Both the position numbers and the translations under genes were made by a program. From NCBI GenBank assembly GCA_937928045.1, contig CALFWO010000028.1, forward strand, positions 62,001 to 126,000: DNA of 64,000 nt, given 5' to 3'. Every line of letters starts with the position of its first letter. The stretch's first letter is position 1. The stretch comes from an uncultured Saprospiraceae bacterium. Lineage in GTDB: Bacteria; Bacteroidota; Bacteroidia; Chitinophagales; Saprospiraceae. The notes under the pieces are model-generated. The model had not been told where the DNA came from, did not search any database, and worked only from the letters and a program-made list of their open reading frames with translations. This document shows positions 26,917-35,376 of this stretch, in pieces.

Positions 26917-27663
26917 TTATTCAGTTGAAAATTCCTTTTCAATAATTAAATTAACCCAATTGTCTTCACTGACAGCCATCATGGTAAATTTGTAATTCTT
27001 ATTTTCTTCTAACTCTGGCGTTGTTCGAGTAATATTAAAAACTACATTGCTCAAATCATAAAAGGTAAAATTCTTTTCAGTAGTATAGGTTCCGGAAATT
27101 AGATAATTTTCCATATCTGAAATCACTTGAAAATAAATATTGTTTTCATCAATGATTCCATCTGACCAATTAAATGTAGGATTAACACCATTTGCTTGGA
27201 TGGATACCAATTCTGAATTCACCTCTGTGGGTTTAACATTTGTTTTTAATCGAATGGGATTACAAACATGAATATTACCAGGAGTTTTATAGGTAACGAT
27301 TCCAAACAATTCTCCAACAAAAGGAGCTCTGTTAAATTTCCAAAGATACCCATTGAATACCGGTTCACTCTCTAAGGTCTTTTCAACGTACTTTGAAAAA
27401 TCGTTGTAGTCTTCGACACGCGAGGTTTCAAAATATCTAAAATCAGTAGCGCCTTCAACAGGATAAAAGAAAATATCTGTTGGCATCGTTGAATCACCCA
27501 AAAGCCCTTCTGCTTTCCCTCCCGCACAAGCGACTAATTCTTCCATTTCTAGTGAAGCATTTAGTTCAAGGTAGTTGGCAAGGATTTGCTCATTTAAAAC
27601 TTCAGGTTCATCTTTGCAAGCAAGAATTAATGTAGACAAAAGAAAGATAATAAGAACCCTCAT
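26917..27663 (-). CDS. Putative lipoprotein of unknown function
   Basis: A 248-residue protein with a lipoprotein signal peptide (MRVLIIFLLSTLILACKDE, lipobox LILAC). The mature part is acidic and beta-rich. It contains LVACAGGKAEGLLG and NHPINLE-like beta segments that I cannot place in a named family. It lies downstream of the EEP-family phosphoesterase gene on the same strand with a gap of about 95 bp, so it may be transcribed with it or alone. Predicted location: outer membrane, periplasmic or surface side. Function unassigned. Confidence 0.75.
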   Translation of the reverse strand: MRVLIIFLLSTLILACKDEPEVLNEQILANYLELNASLEMEELVACAGGKAEGLLGDSTMPTDIFFYPVEGATDFRYFETSRVEDYNDFSKYVEKTLESEPVFNGYLWKFNRAPFVGELFGIVTYKTPGNIHVCNPIRLKTNVKPTEVNSELVSIQANGVNPTFNWSDGIIDENNIYFQVISDMENYLISGTYTTEKNFTFYDLSNVVFNITRTTPELEENKNYKFTMMAVSEDNWVNLIIEKEFSTE

Positions 27664-27758
27664 AAACTTTAAACAGCTAAAAATAAATTAAGTTTTGGAA
27701 GTAAATCTTGAATAACAGTTACTGAATATATTTCTTAGTTAATCAATAAACTGAAGCT

Positions 27759-28595
27759 TTACTCTAAAATGACTTTTACCCCCAAATGATCACTATAGCT
27801 AACTCTCTTCCATTCCACTTCTCCACAATCGCCTTCTTGAATAAAATCCAAGACGCTTCCGCTAATAAAATCAAAAGTTTCAAATTTAAATAGGACGTTG
27901 TCCTCCGCCCTAGATAGGTAGTTACCTCCGGTGCAACTGGTCTTCAAACTCGTTTTTTCTCCATTCAAAACTGCAGTATATCCAGATGATAAAATATTGG
28001 TAAAAGCTTGATCGGTAATTTTCAAATTCATATCCCCAGCCCAGACAACATTTTCTATATTTTGTTCAAACAGCCAATTCGATATGGCACTAATTTCAGC
28101 TCTTTCTGGGAAATTTTTCTTATGTGTACAAGCATGATAATTAACAATTGAAATTACATCTCCCGTTTTATTTTTGAAGTCAGCGCGATAAGGTTCTCTC
28201 TCAACTTGTCCGGCTAACTCGGATATTAATTTTGCACCACCATTTGTAATATTTACTTTTTTCACCTTCCAGAGAAAAGCATATCGCTCGCGCAGGTACG
28301 GCGAAGAGCTATTGGTTGGATCAGATATGCTGTAATCCCATTTCTCCCCCATCGTATTCAACTCGTTTGCTAATCTCGCAACAGCCTTGGCACCACCGGG
28401 ATGTTTGGCGACTACTTCTTGAATGGCAACAATATCTGCATCGCGTAACTGTTCTGCGATTAACTCAATCTCCTTGGCATCCCGACTTTGACCAAAGTCT
28501 TTTAAGTTCCATGAAATGATATTTATGGATTGCGAAAAAAGTTGCGTACTGGCTATAATGGCAAAAAAAGGAAGAAATAAATATTGTAGTTTCAT
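27759..28595 (-). CDS. Secreted endonuclease/exonuclease/phosphatase (EEP) family protein
   Basis: A 278-residue DNase I-fold phosphoesterase with an N-terminal signal peptide (MKLQYLFLPFFAIIASTQLFSQ). Catalytic landmarks are all present: INIISWNLKDFG (Asn), DIVAIQEVV (metal-binding Glu), NYHACTHKK (His), VWAGDMNLKI (Asp-x-Asn) and YSDHLGVKV (Asp-His at the C-terminus). Likely an extracytoplasmic nuclease or a phosphoesterase such as a sphingomyelinase-type enzyme; the substrate is not readable. The preceding leftward genes lie 41 bp upstream, so it may belong to the MiaE-TonB-GNAT run. Confidence 0.9.
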   Translation of the reverse strand: MKLQYLFLPFFAIIASTQLFSQSINIISWNLKDFGQSRDAKEIELIAEQLRDADIVAIQEVVAKHPGGAKAVARLANELNTMGEKWDYSISDPTNSSSPYLRERYAFLWKVKKVNITNGGAKLISELAGQVEREPYRADFKNKTGDVISIVNYHACTHKKNFPERAEISAISNWLFEQNIENVVWAGDMNLKITDQAFTNILSSGYTAVLNGEKTSLKTSCTGGNYLSRAEDNVLFKFETFDFISGSVLDFIQEGDCGEVEWKRVSYSDHLGVKVILE

Positions 28596-28636
28596 AGACT
28601 TGTTAAAGCGAAAGGTAAAAGGCTATGGCCATTATT

Positions 28637-29164
28637 TTATTTAAAAATAAAAACAGGTTGAAGCTCATGGTATTTATCAAAACTTGGGTGAATGAATTCA
28701 TCAATTTTGTACATTCCTATCTTCTTCATAACGTTCATAGAAGGAACATTATTCCAAGTTGCTACTGAATATATCTCCAATAAATTCAAATCGTTCTTTG
28801 CGAATTCCATACATGCTTTGGCACCTTCGGTAGCTAATCCTTTGCCCCAATATTGTTTGCTCAATCGCCATCCGATATCCACAAAAGGAGAATATGGTGA
28901 TTCGAAATTTTGTTTCATCATGCCAATAAATCCAATGAATTTTTGATCTTCCAAATGATCTACGGCAAAGTATGTATAGCCATTTTCGTAGAAGTGCTTC
29001 GAGAATCTATCGACGGCTTCGTATGAGACTTTTGAGGTAGGAATTGTAGGAAAAAAACGCATGACATCAGGATCTTGGTTCATTTCGGCATATAAAGCTT
29101 TGTCACTTTCACGCCAATTTCGAAAGCCTAATCTCTTTGAAGTAAAAATATATTCCATGTCCAA
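28637..29164 (-). CDS. GNAT N-acetyltransferase (RimJ/RimL-like)
   Basis: A 175-residue acetyltransferase of the ribosomal-protein-type GNAT branch. Hallmarks are FTSKRLGFRNWRESD at the N-terminus (the usual T-x-R-L-x-R-x-W opening), DIGWRLSKQYWGKGLATEGA near 95-115 (acetyl-CoA loop QYWGKGLATEG) and VPSMNVMKKIGM near 143 (the N-x-x-S-x-x-x-x-x-x-x-G motif). Cytoplasmic. It directly follows the MORN/TonB-C gene with no intergenic base, so it is co-transcribed. Start may be ATG 29164 or 29158. Target protein or metabolite unknown. Confidence 0.88.
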   Translation of the reverse strand: MDMEYIFTSKRLGFRNWRESDKALYAEMNQDPDVMRFFPTIPTSKVSYEAVDRFSKHFYENGYTYFAVDHLEDQKFIGFIGMMKQNFESPYSPFVDIGWRLSKQYWGKGLATEGAKACMEFAKNDLNLLEIYSVATWNNVPSMNVMKKIGMYKIDEFIHPSFDKYHELQPVFIFK

Positions 29165-30061
29165 TTATTGCAATCTAAATTTGATCGGTAAATTAAAATA
29201 AACTTTAACTGGCTTTCCATCTTGATAGCCTGGCTTCCAATTGGGCATGGAATTTACGAGTCTAATACATTCCATCTTAATATCATGGCTTACTCCATTT
29301 AAGGCTTCTACCTTTTTGACAGAACCATCCTTATCTACGACAAATCTAATAATTGCTGTTCCTTCAACGCCATATTCCCTGGCCAGACTTGGGTATCGAA
29401 TATTTTTATAAATATGTTCTAACATCTTTCTATTTCCACATGATCTCAGTTCTTCCTTACTTAATTTTTTTTCCACGCATCCTGGGAATTGAGGCATTTT
29501 TTCAACAACTTTCCATGTGGAATCTTGACTTGTTTCTGAAGCCACCAACTCCCCTTTTTCGAATATTCTAATTTGAGAAATTTGTCCTAATGAGTCATAG
29601 CTAATTTGTTCGCCGTCCAACTGTCCGTCCAAATAATTCATTCTTTCCACTACAACCGAATCGGCATTATGGATCAACCATTGTCCAGTTTTAATTCCGC
29701 TTTCATAAGTTCCAATACTTCCAAGGTTTTCGATCCATTGCCCAATCTTAATATCATTTGCATAATTTCCCTTTTCAACGATAGAACCATCATCATAGCA
29801 GTGATAATACAATCCATTTTTGGCAGCAAAAGACTTCGAATTTGAGGATAAAAAATGAGTAATTTGTCGATTCTCCGGATAATATCTTTTAAGAATAAAA
29901 TCACCTGAGGTGGTTTTTTCAATAGTAAAATTATACCCGCTATCAATCAACTTCGAACCAGGTTCTAGTAAATCTTTGTATTTCTTTTTGAATTTCTGCG
30001 CCTCTGCCCCGAATGCGAAAAGCAAGGTAATGCACAGAACATTGATGATTTTAAAATTCAT
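29165..30061 (-). CDS. TonB C-terminal domain protein with MORN-like repeats
   Basis: A 298-residue envelope protein with an N-terminal signal peptide (FKIINVLCITLLFAFGAEAQ). Residues about 60-165 contain MORN-like/YwqK-type repeats (GLYYHCYDDGSIVEKGNYAN, GQWIENLGSIGTYESG, DGQLDGEQISYDSLGQIS). The C-terminal domain (about 195-298) is a TonB-like fold with IRYPSLAREYGVEGTAIIRFV and MPNWKPGYQDGKPVKVYFNL, the classical TonB-C signature. Unlike standard TonB it lacks a visible Pro-rich energising linker, so coupling to ExbB/ExbD is doubtful. It follows miaE by 7 bp and precedes a GNAT gene with no gap. Confidence 0.9.
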   Translation of the reverse strand: MNFKIINVLCITLLFAFGAEAQKFKKKYKDLLEPGSKLIDSGYNFTIEKTTSGDFILKRYYPENRQITHFLSSNSKSFAAKNGLYYHCYDDGSIVEKGNYANDIKIGQWIENLGSIGTYESGIKTGQWLIHNADSVVVERMNYLDGQLDGEQISYDSLGQISQIRIFEKGELVASETSQDSTWKVVEKMPQFPGCVEKKLSKEELRSCGNRKMLEHIYKNIRYPSLAREYGVEGTAIIRFVVDKDGSVKKVEALNGVSHDIKMECIRLVNSMPNWKPGYQDGKPVKVYFNLPIKFRLQ

Positions 30062-30068
30062 GGTTAAA

Positions 30069-30656
30069 TCAATGCATTCGATCCCCTCTCAGTTCCAAGG
30101 AATGTAAAATTTCTTTTTCTTTATCTAGGTATTCTTGCCATCGTTTGTTAACCGCTTCTGTTCCTCCAAATTTTCTAGCTAGGTCAATAAACAATCGATA
30201 GTGTCCAGCTTCTGCTACCATGAATTTATGATAAAACTCTTTCAGGTCGTCATCGTTAATTTCGAGAGAAAGTAATCTAAACCTTTCGCACGAGCGCGCT
30301 TCAATCAAAGCACAAACCAAAAGTTTTTCAACCAAACGAGCATCTCGAGCTCCTCCTTTTCGCTGAAATTTCATGAGCTCATTTACATACTCATCTTTTC
30401 GCTGCATGCCTAACTTCAAATTTCTCTTTTGTAATTCTTTCAATACCATTCTAAAGTGTCCCCACTCTTCTGTTACAATGGGAGCCAACTCGTGGACCAT
30501 CTCGATGTGTTCTGGATATTGCTGAATAATAGAAATACAAAAGGTAGCTGCTTTTTGTTCGCAGTAGGCATGATCGGTTAGAATCTCAGCTAAATCCATT
30601 TCTGCCAAATTGACCCATCTCGGATCAGTCGGTAATTTTAATCCCAACATGCTCAT
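30069..30656 (-). CDS. miaE: tRNA-(ms2io6A)-hydroxylase (MiaE)
   Basis: A 195-residue ferritin-like diiron monooxygenase that hydroxylates the isopentenyl side chain of 2-methylthio-N6-isopentenyladenosine at tRNA position 37. The four-helix iron ligands are recognisable: AEILTDHAYCEQKAA (Glu), TEEWGHFRM (ExxH), EARSCERFRLLS (Glu) and VAEAGHYRLF (ExxH). The length fits bacterial MiaE. Needs MiaA and MiaB products elsewhere for its substrate. It sits 2 bp from the lysine-rich secreted gene upstream and 7 bp from the TonB-C gene downstream; no functional link between those is known. Confidence 0.95.
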   Translation of the reverse strand: MSMLGLKLPTDPRWVNLAEMDLAEILTDHAYCEQKAATFCISIIQQYPEHIEMVHELAPIVTEEWGHFRMVLKELQKRNLKLGMQRKDEYVNELMKFQRKGGARDARLVEKLLVCALIEARSCERFRLLSLEINDDDLKEFYHKFMVAEAGHYRLFIDLARKFGGTEAVNKRWQEYLDKEKEILHSLELRGDRMH

Positions 30657-30658
30657 AA

Positions 30659-32101
30659 TTATTTTCCTTTAAGGCAATTTATCTGGTGACGTAGAAAATC
30701 TACATCGTAAACTTCATAATCTTCGTACCCAGTCATCCAAACCATTCTGGCTTGATCAATTTCAGATTTCTCTAGAGACTTTAACAAACTCTTATCCAAG
30801 AAATACCTTGGTTTATAGGTCACTGTTTTTTCTAAAACATTAACTTCTCCTGGAGCTGATTTTGCGGCGGTTAGTGAAATTGTATACCCATCGATCATTT
30901 TTAATGATAGCCTGGATCCTTTCTCAATGATACCATAGGCTTTTTCGGCAGAAGTAGAAGCGATCACTATTTCTAATTCTAAATAAGTCAATCCCCCAGT
31001 ATTTGACAATCCTCCAGTACAAGTAAAATACTCTCTATCTTTCAATAGAATTCGCATTTGATCCGGCGTCTTTGTAAAGAAAACTTCTTGATCTAGTATA
31101 ACCATTTTTTTGCCAGTAAATTCATTATATCTGACGGATCGATCTGGGCAAGTTCTTTCCGGAGGATTCATGTAAACATCTGACAGTAATCTTAAGTCTT
31201 TTTCTGCTTTGAGTGCTTGTTTGCTTGTTAATACTTCGTTGTTTCCGGTCGTTGTCTTGGTAATAACCACTGGATTATCAATTTGAGCATTGATCATTTC
31301 TTCAGACATGGTTGGATTGTCTGCCTCCCATTTTGCCATCATTTTTCGACGTTTCCCTTCTGATACATCTATTAGTTTATTGAGTAATAAAAATTTTTCA
31401 TTTGAAGCATTGTAAGCTGCTGCTGCTTCATCTTCAATGGCACGTTTGTCCTGAATTTTCTTTTCAATGTTTACTATTTGTTCATCGGTGGTATTTGGCG
31501 AAGTGTAAGCATCTTTCAGTTCATCTTCCATCAGAACTCTATCGTAAGTTAAGTCTTGATATTTCAACAAAAGGACTTGACTTTCTTGGCTCGCTTTCTC
31601 CGCATTTCGAATGGCGTCATTTCGAAATCTTTCCTCTTCTAAATCGGTATATTTCGCAGTTGGTTCTTTTACTTTTTTGGATTTAGACTTCGGAGACTTT
31701 GTTTTTTCATAAGGATTTTTGACCTTGGCCTTTTTCTTCCCTTTGGTCTTTTTCTTTTTTGATTTTACTGCTTTTTGTTTTTTTGTCTTGGTCTTAGATT
31801 TCGTCTTTTTTACTTTCGACTTTTTAGACTTTGGTGTTTTGGGTTGTTTTGGTTGTTTTGCGGGTTTAACTTTTGGAGCGCTGACTTTTGTTGCCGTTGG
31901 AGTCGCTGAAGAAGTGTTACTAATTAAGTCCTTATCCAGGTCTTTATCGAAGTAACGCCATGAACCATCATTGAACACAACGATAGAATCTCCGCGTTCA
32001 TTAACACCTACTTTTTGAGCAGTTGCGTTGTAACCTACTATTAGGCTCAGCAAAATTAATAATGGCTTAAGGCTTTTAATATTAAAATTATCTATGTTCA
32101 A
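30659..32101 (-). CDS. Secreted protein with long lysine-rich linker, unknown function
   Basis: A 480-residue protein of no recognised family. A signal peptide (KPLLILLSLIVGYNATAQ) is followed by a short beta motif with VGVNERGDSIVVFNDGSWRY (about 30-52, like small periplasmic repeat domains). Residues about 70-150 are an extreme Lys/Ser/Thr/Pro-rich low-complexity linker (tracts such as KSKKSKVKKTKSKTKTKK). Next comes a coiled-coil-rich region (about 155-260), then a C-terminal beta-rich domain (about 320-480) with repeated aromatic residues. An exported protein with so basic a linker could bind acidic surface polymers; this is inference. It starts the operon with miaE. Confidence 0.8.
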   Translation of the reverse strand: MNIDNFNIKSLKPLLILLSLIVGYNATAQKVGVNERGDSIVVFNDGSWRYFDKDLDKDLISNTSSATPTATKVSAPKVKPAKQPKQPKTPKSKKSKVKKTKSKTKTKKQKAVKSKKKKTKGKKKAKVKNPYEKTKSPKSKSKKVKEPTAKYTDLEEERFRNDAIRNAEKASQESQVLLLKYQDLTYDRVLMEDELKDAYTSPNTTDEQIVNIEKKIQDKRAIEDEAAAAYNASNEKFLLLNKLIDVSEGKRRKMMAKWEADNPTMSEEMINAQIDNPVVITKTTTGNNEVLTSKQALKAEKDLRLLSDVYMNPPERTCPDRSVRYNEFTGKKMVILDQEVFFTKTPDQMRILLKDREYFTCTGGLSNTGGLTYLELEIVIASTSAEKAYGIIEKGSRLSLKMIDGYTISLTAAKSAPGEVNVLEKTVTYKPRYFLDKSLLKSLEKSEIDQARMVWMTGYEDYEVYDVDFLRHQINCLKGK

Positions 32102-32825
32102 TTTGTATTAAATTGTGAGTGTCAAGAAAAAACCAACTCCATGATAACGAAAGAAAACGATCCTCTGGTTCATTACGATGGAAAACGTTGTATTTCAGGA
32201 GTAAAATTACGCAAAAGCAAGAACTTTGACTTGAATGATCATAATGATGATAAGAATGATTTTTGTTGTTTGATAGGAAGATATTGAGATGGCCAGGATA
32301 ATTAGAGGGTTTCGGTAATAACTCAGTGTTTTATTGGGTATAATTGATTGATTTTCAAGCCTGCGGATTTTTACGAAATCCAATAGAATACATTTTCCTG
32401 CCTACTAACCTTTACAAACTGCTAATTAAAACGCCGGAAACATCCGGTTTCAAAGGCCTACGGATTTTTACGAAATCCAATAGAACACTTTTTCCTACCT
32501 TACTAATCTTTACAAACTGCTAATTAAAACGCCAGAAACATCCGGTTTCAAAGGCCTGCGGATTTTTACGAAATCCATCGGAATACATTATTCCAACAAA
32601 TTTTAACCTCTCTAAAATTAGACTTTGAACCTTAAAACTGTACCGACTTTTTAGACCTACGGATTTTTACGAAATCCGTTTCTTCCTTAAACCATTCATT
32701 ACCAAACCTTTAAAATCTTTCATTAAGTCGTTTAAATTTGATAGCACATCCAAATTTCACAACCCTTTCTTTACTATCTTGTTCTTATCTTTAAATCTCC
32801 TCCAGATATTTAAAACTTCAGATCA
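32102..32825. other. Long intergenic region carrying a hairpin tandem array
   Basis: About 720 bp without a convincing gene. The left 230 bp are AT-rich and probably contain the promoter for the leftward operon. The rest holds an array of four repeats (separate entry) and then about 140 bp of AT-rich sequence before the start at 32826. No ORF above 50 residues looks real. Confidence 0.7.
32357..32680. repeat. Tandem array of ~98-bp repeats with conserved hairpin
   Basis: Four copies of CCTRCGGATTTTTACGAAAT begin at about 32360, 32457, 32555 and 32656, spaced 97, 98 and 101 bp. The core is itself an inverted repeat (GGATTT-TTACG-AAATCC). Units 1 and 2 are near-identical along their whole length and also carry a second hairpin, CCGGA-AACA-TCCGG in unit 1 (one base changed in unit 2). 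Units 3 and 4 keep only the core. No transposase or inverted terminal repeats are seen, and unit spacing excludes CRISPR. Confidence 0.85.
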
Positions 32826-35189
32826 ATGAATTACCAAGGCCAAAAAGTCGATTTTCCGGCCAAAATTGAACTCAACTTTGATCCTTTCGCCCGCGAACTG
32901 GAATCAAAGCGGGATGCAGCAAAAGAACCTTTGAAGACTTATTACGATAGTGTACTTCAACAGTTCGAAAATAATCCGTGGCTAAGGTCAGCATTTGATC
33001 CACAAAAATTAGAAAACCAGGGTGACCTATTAGAAGATATCATGCAAGTTGCATTTCCTCCCATTCTAACCAACAATGAAATCAAGGCGCTTGTACTTCC
33101 TTTACAATTTATCCCATTTTACAAATCTAATCGATTAGAGAAAATGCTTGCCCATACAAGTGATGATTTTTCTTTCGAGTTTATGGAATACAGTGAAAAG
33201 GAAATTTACATTAGTGCTTGTTCTTCAATTTTGGCGCTTTATTACAATCATTCGATGCCGGCCAGTCGTCCAAATTATATTAATATTCCAGACCATAAAA
33301 CGGGGAAAATTCGATGTTTCCGGATGACTATAAATGCAGACTATTTAGACATAAAACCAAAAGACAAAGCGCCAGAAATTACAGAAGAAGACCTGATAGA
33401 ACTCATTGATAATTTTGAGAACTTTGACTTATGGAAAAAGAAATTTCCAACAGAGAGTTGGATTTTTTCCGGATGTATTATTATTTCTTTAGTCGACGTA
33501 ACTGTTGACAACATCATTAAGCGAATTACTAATGATTTGCTTAATGCTAATGATGAAAGCTTTGTCAAGCTCCAAGAAGATATCTCTAGATTATTAGAAA
33601 TAGATGTTAAAATGTCATTTGCAGGATTGAAAGGTACAAAGGTCTTTCAGGAAAATCCACACTATCTTTCTTTGATGCTCGGCAAAGAAGAATCCATGAA
33701 TTGTACAGATGATTTTTGTGGGCATGCATTGACTGAGTTGATGGAGAAGAAAAAATTCCTAGCAATACCTAGTATCAAAAAGTTTCATGTGCAATCTCAA
33801 AGTAAATTGTCTCAAAACCTGATGGACTCTGGTCTAAAAAGTTACTTTGCTTGTCTTATTAGTTACAATGGTATTGATTTAGGTTTCTTTGAACTAGGCT
33901 CTTATGTGACGGGGGCTTTGAATACTACTATCCCAATTCGATTAGCAGAAGTCATCCCTTTGTTGGCAGTAGCTGGGTATAGAATGCAGCAAGAACAGAA
34001 AAACAGAGTTGAGGCTGCCATTCAAGAAGAATATACCTCCCTTCACCCTTCGGTAAAATGGAAGTTTGAAGAAGAGGCCAATCATTTTATTATTTCACAA
34101 AATAGTGGCAATGAATACCAGCTAAGAGATTTGTCATTTAAGGATGTCTACCCTCTTTATGGGCAGCTGGACATCAGAGGAAGTTCTACTATCCGAAATA
34201 CCGCAGTTAAAAATGATTTGCTTAGTCAATTACTTTCAGCCAAAAAATTAGTTGAACTGGCTTCAAGTCAATTGTCGCTCTTGGTATATGATGAACTTGA
34301 ATATGTGATCAATGAATTTATCAAAAATCTTAATATCGAAATGGCCGCTTCCAGCGAGCAAGAAATTTTACTTTTTTTGAATAATGAGTTTGAATCAACT
34401 TTAGAACACCATACTAAAGGTAATCCTACTTTGCGAAAAGCCTTTGATGAATATAAGAGCAGTTTGCATCCAGATCTTCATTTCATTTATAATGAGAGAA
34501 AACAATTTGATCAATCTGTTAATGCAATCAATAAATCTTTGGCCAAATATATTGACGAAAAACAATTAGAGGCTCAAGCTATGTTTCCTCACTATTTCGA
34601 AAGGTATAAAACAGATGGACTGGAATTTAATATTTACATAGGAGAATCAATTTCTCCGGATCACGGTTTCCATATTTCGCATGTAAATAATCTTCGCCTC
34701 TGGCAACTGTCCACTATGCTGGAAATGGAACGCATGTATAAAAAGGAACAAAAAGATAGTGAAACACCACTTGAAGTAGCTTCTTTGATTCTAGCTTTCA
34801 GTAATTCTCTGTCTATACAATTTAGGATGGACGAAAAAAGGTTTGATGTCGAAGGCGCATATAACGCGCGCTATGAAATCATCAAAAAGCGAATAGACAA
34901 GGCACACATTAAAGGCACTAAAGATCGAATCACCCAAGCAGGAAAGATGGTCGTGGTCTATGCCAACGACAACGACGAACAAGAATACTTGCGGTACTTC
35001 AAATTTTTACGCGGCAAAGGAATGCTTAAAAATGAAGAACCAGAGCAATTACTTTTGGAGAACCTACAAGGAGTTACTGGTCTAAAAGCACTACGTGTTG
35101 GAATCAATTATGATGAAGCCGGAACTAAAAAAGGAATGACTATAGAAGAGATTATGAAGGATATGGAAGGGGTTGAGAAAAATAATTGA
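32826..35189 (+). CDS. Large cytoplasmic protein with probable GAF-like domain, unknown function
   Basis: A 787-residue protein with no signal peptide or transmembrane segment. I do not recognise it with certainty. The region about 250-400 (YFACLISYNGIDLGFFELGS, preceded by long helices) looks GAF-like, and Bacteroidota proteins of this length are commonly annotated as GAF-domain proteins. The motif KDVYPLYGQLDIRGSSTIRN at about 440-460 is a distinctive conserved-looking block. Long helical segments flank it. The C-terminal 200 residues contain HISHVNNLRLWQLSTMLEMER. No catalytic motif is visible. The gene lies alone, downstream of the repeat array. Confidence 0.75.
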   Translation: MNYQGQKVDFPAKIELNFDPFARELESKRDAAKEPLKTYYDSVLQQFENNPWLRSAFDPQKLENQGDLLEDIMQVAFPPILTNNEIKALVLPLQFIPFYKSNRLEKMLAHTSDDFSFEFMEYSEKEIYISACSSILALYYNHSMPASRPNYINIPDHKTGKIRCFRMTINADYLDIKPKDKAPEITEEDLIELIDNFENFDLWKKKFPTESWIFSGCIIISLVDVTVDNIIKRITNDLLNANDESFVKLQEDISRLLEIDVKMSFAGLKGTKVFQENPHYLSLMLGKEESMNCTDDFCGHALTELMEKKKFLAIPSIKKFHVQSQSKLSQNLMDSGLKSYFACLISYNGIDLGFFELGSYVTGALNTTIPIRLAEVIPLLAVAGYRMQQEQKNRVEAAIQEEYTSLHPSVKWKFEEEANHFIISQNSGNEYQLRDLSFKDVYPLYGQLDIRGSSTIRNTAVKNDLLSQLLSAKKLVELASSQLSLLVYDELEYVINEFIKNLNIEMAASSEQEILLFLNNEFESTLEHHTKGNPTLRKAFDEYKSSLHPDLHFIYNERKQFDQSVNAINKSLAKYIDEKQLEAQAMFPHYFERYKTDGLEFNIYIGESISPDHGFHISHVNNLRLWQLSTMLEMERMYKKEQKDSETPLEVASLILAFSNSLSIQFRMDEKRFDVEGAYNARYEIIKKRIDKAHIKGTKDRITQAGKMVVVYANDNDEQEYLRYFKFLRGKGMLKNEEPEQLLLENLQGVTGLKALRVGINYDEAGTKKGMTIEEIMKDMEGVEKNN

Positions 35190-35341
35190 TTGGCAAAATC
35201 CAATGAATAACACCTTTAATATTTATAAATCTATAATAAATAGAATTCAGCTTAGATTAATTCAGAATAATCAATAATGAGCAAAGTTTTTAACATCCAA
35301 CGTTAGCAACAGCTTTACGCTTATCCCCAAAAAAAAACCTG

Positions 35342-35350
35342 TAACTTCGC
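35342..35350 (+). promoter_or_regulatory. Probable -7 element of the prolyl oligopeptidase gene
   Basis: TAACTTCGC fits the TAnnTTyGC pattern seen before several genes of this window. It lies 26 bases before the TTG start at 35377. No clear upstream TTG element was found. Confidence 0.45.
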
Positions 35351-35376
35351 ACAGAAATTAAAAATCAAAATCAGCA

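Noticed and set aside
31719-31955. Rightward Phe/Leu-rich frame over the lysine-rich protein
   Set aside because: It is the reverse-complement shadow of the Lys-rich linker.
32357-32680. CRISPR array
   Set aside because: Only four repeats with ~75-base non-unique intervals, two intervals nearly identical, and no cas genes in the window.
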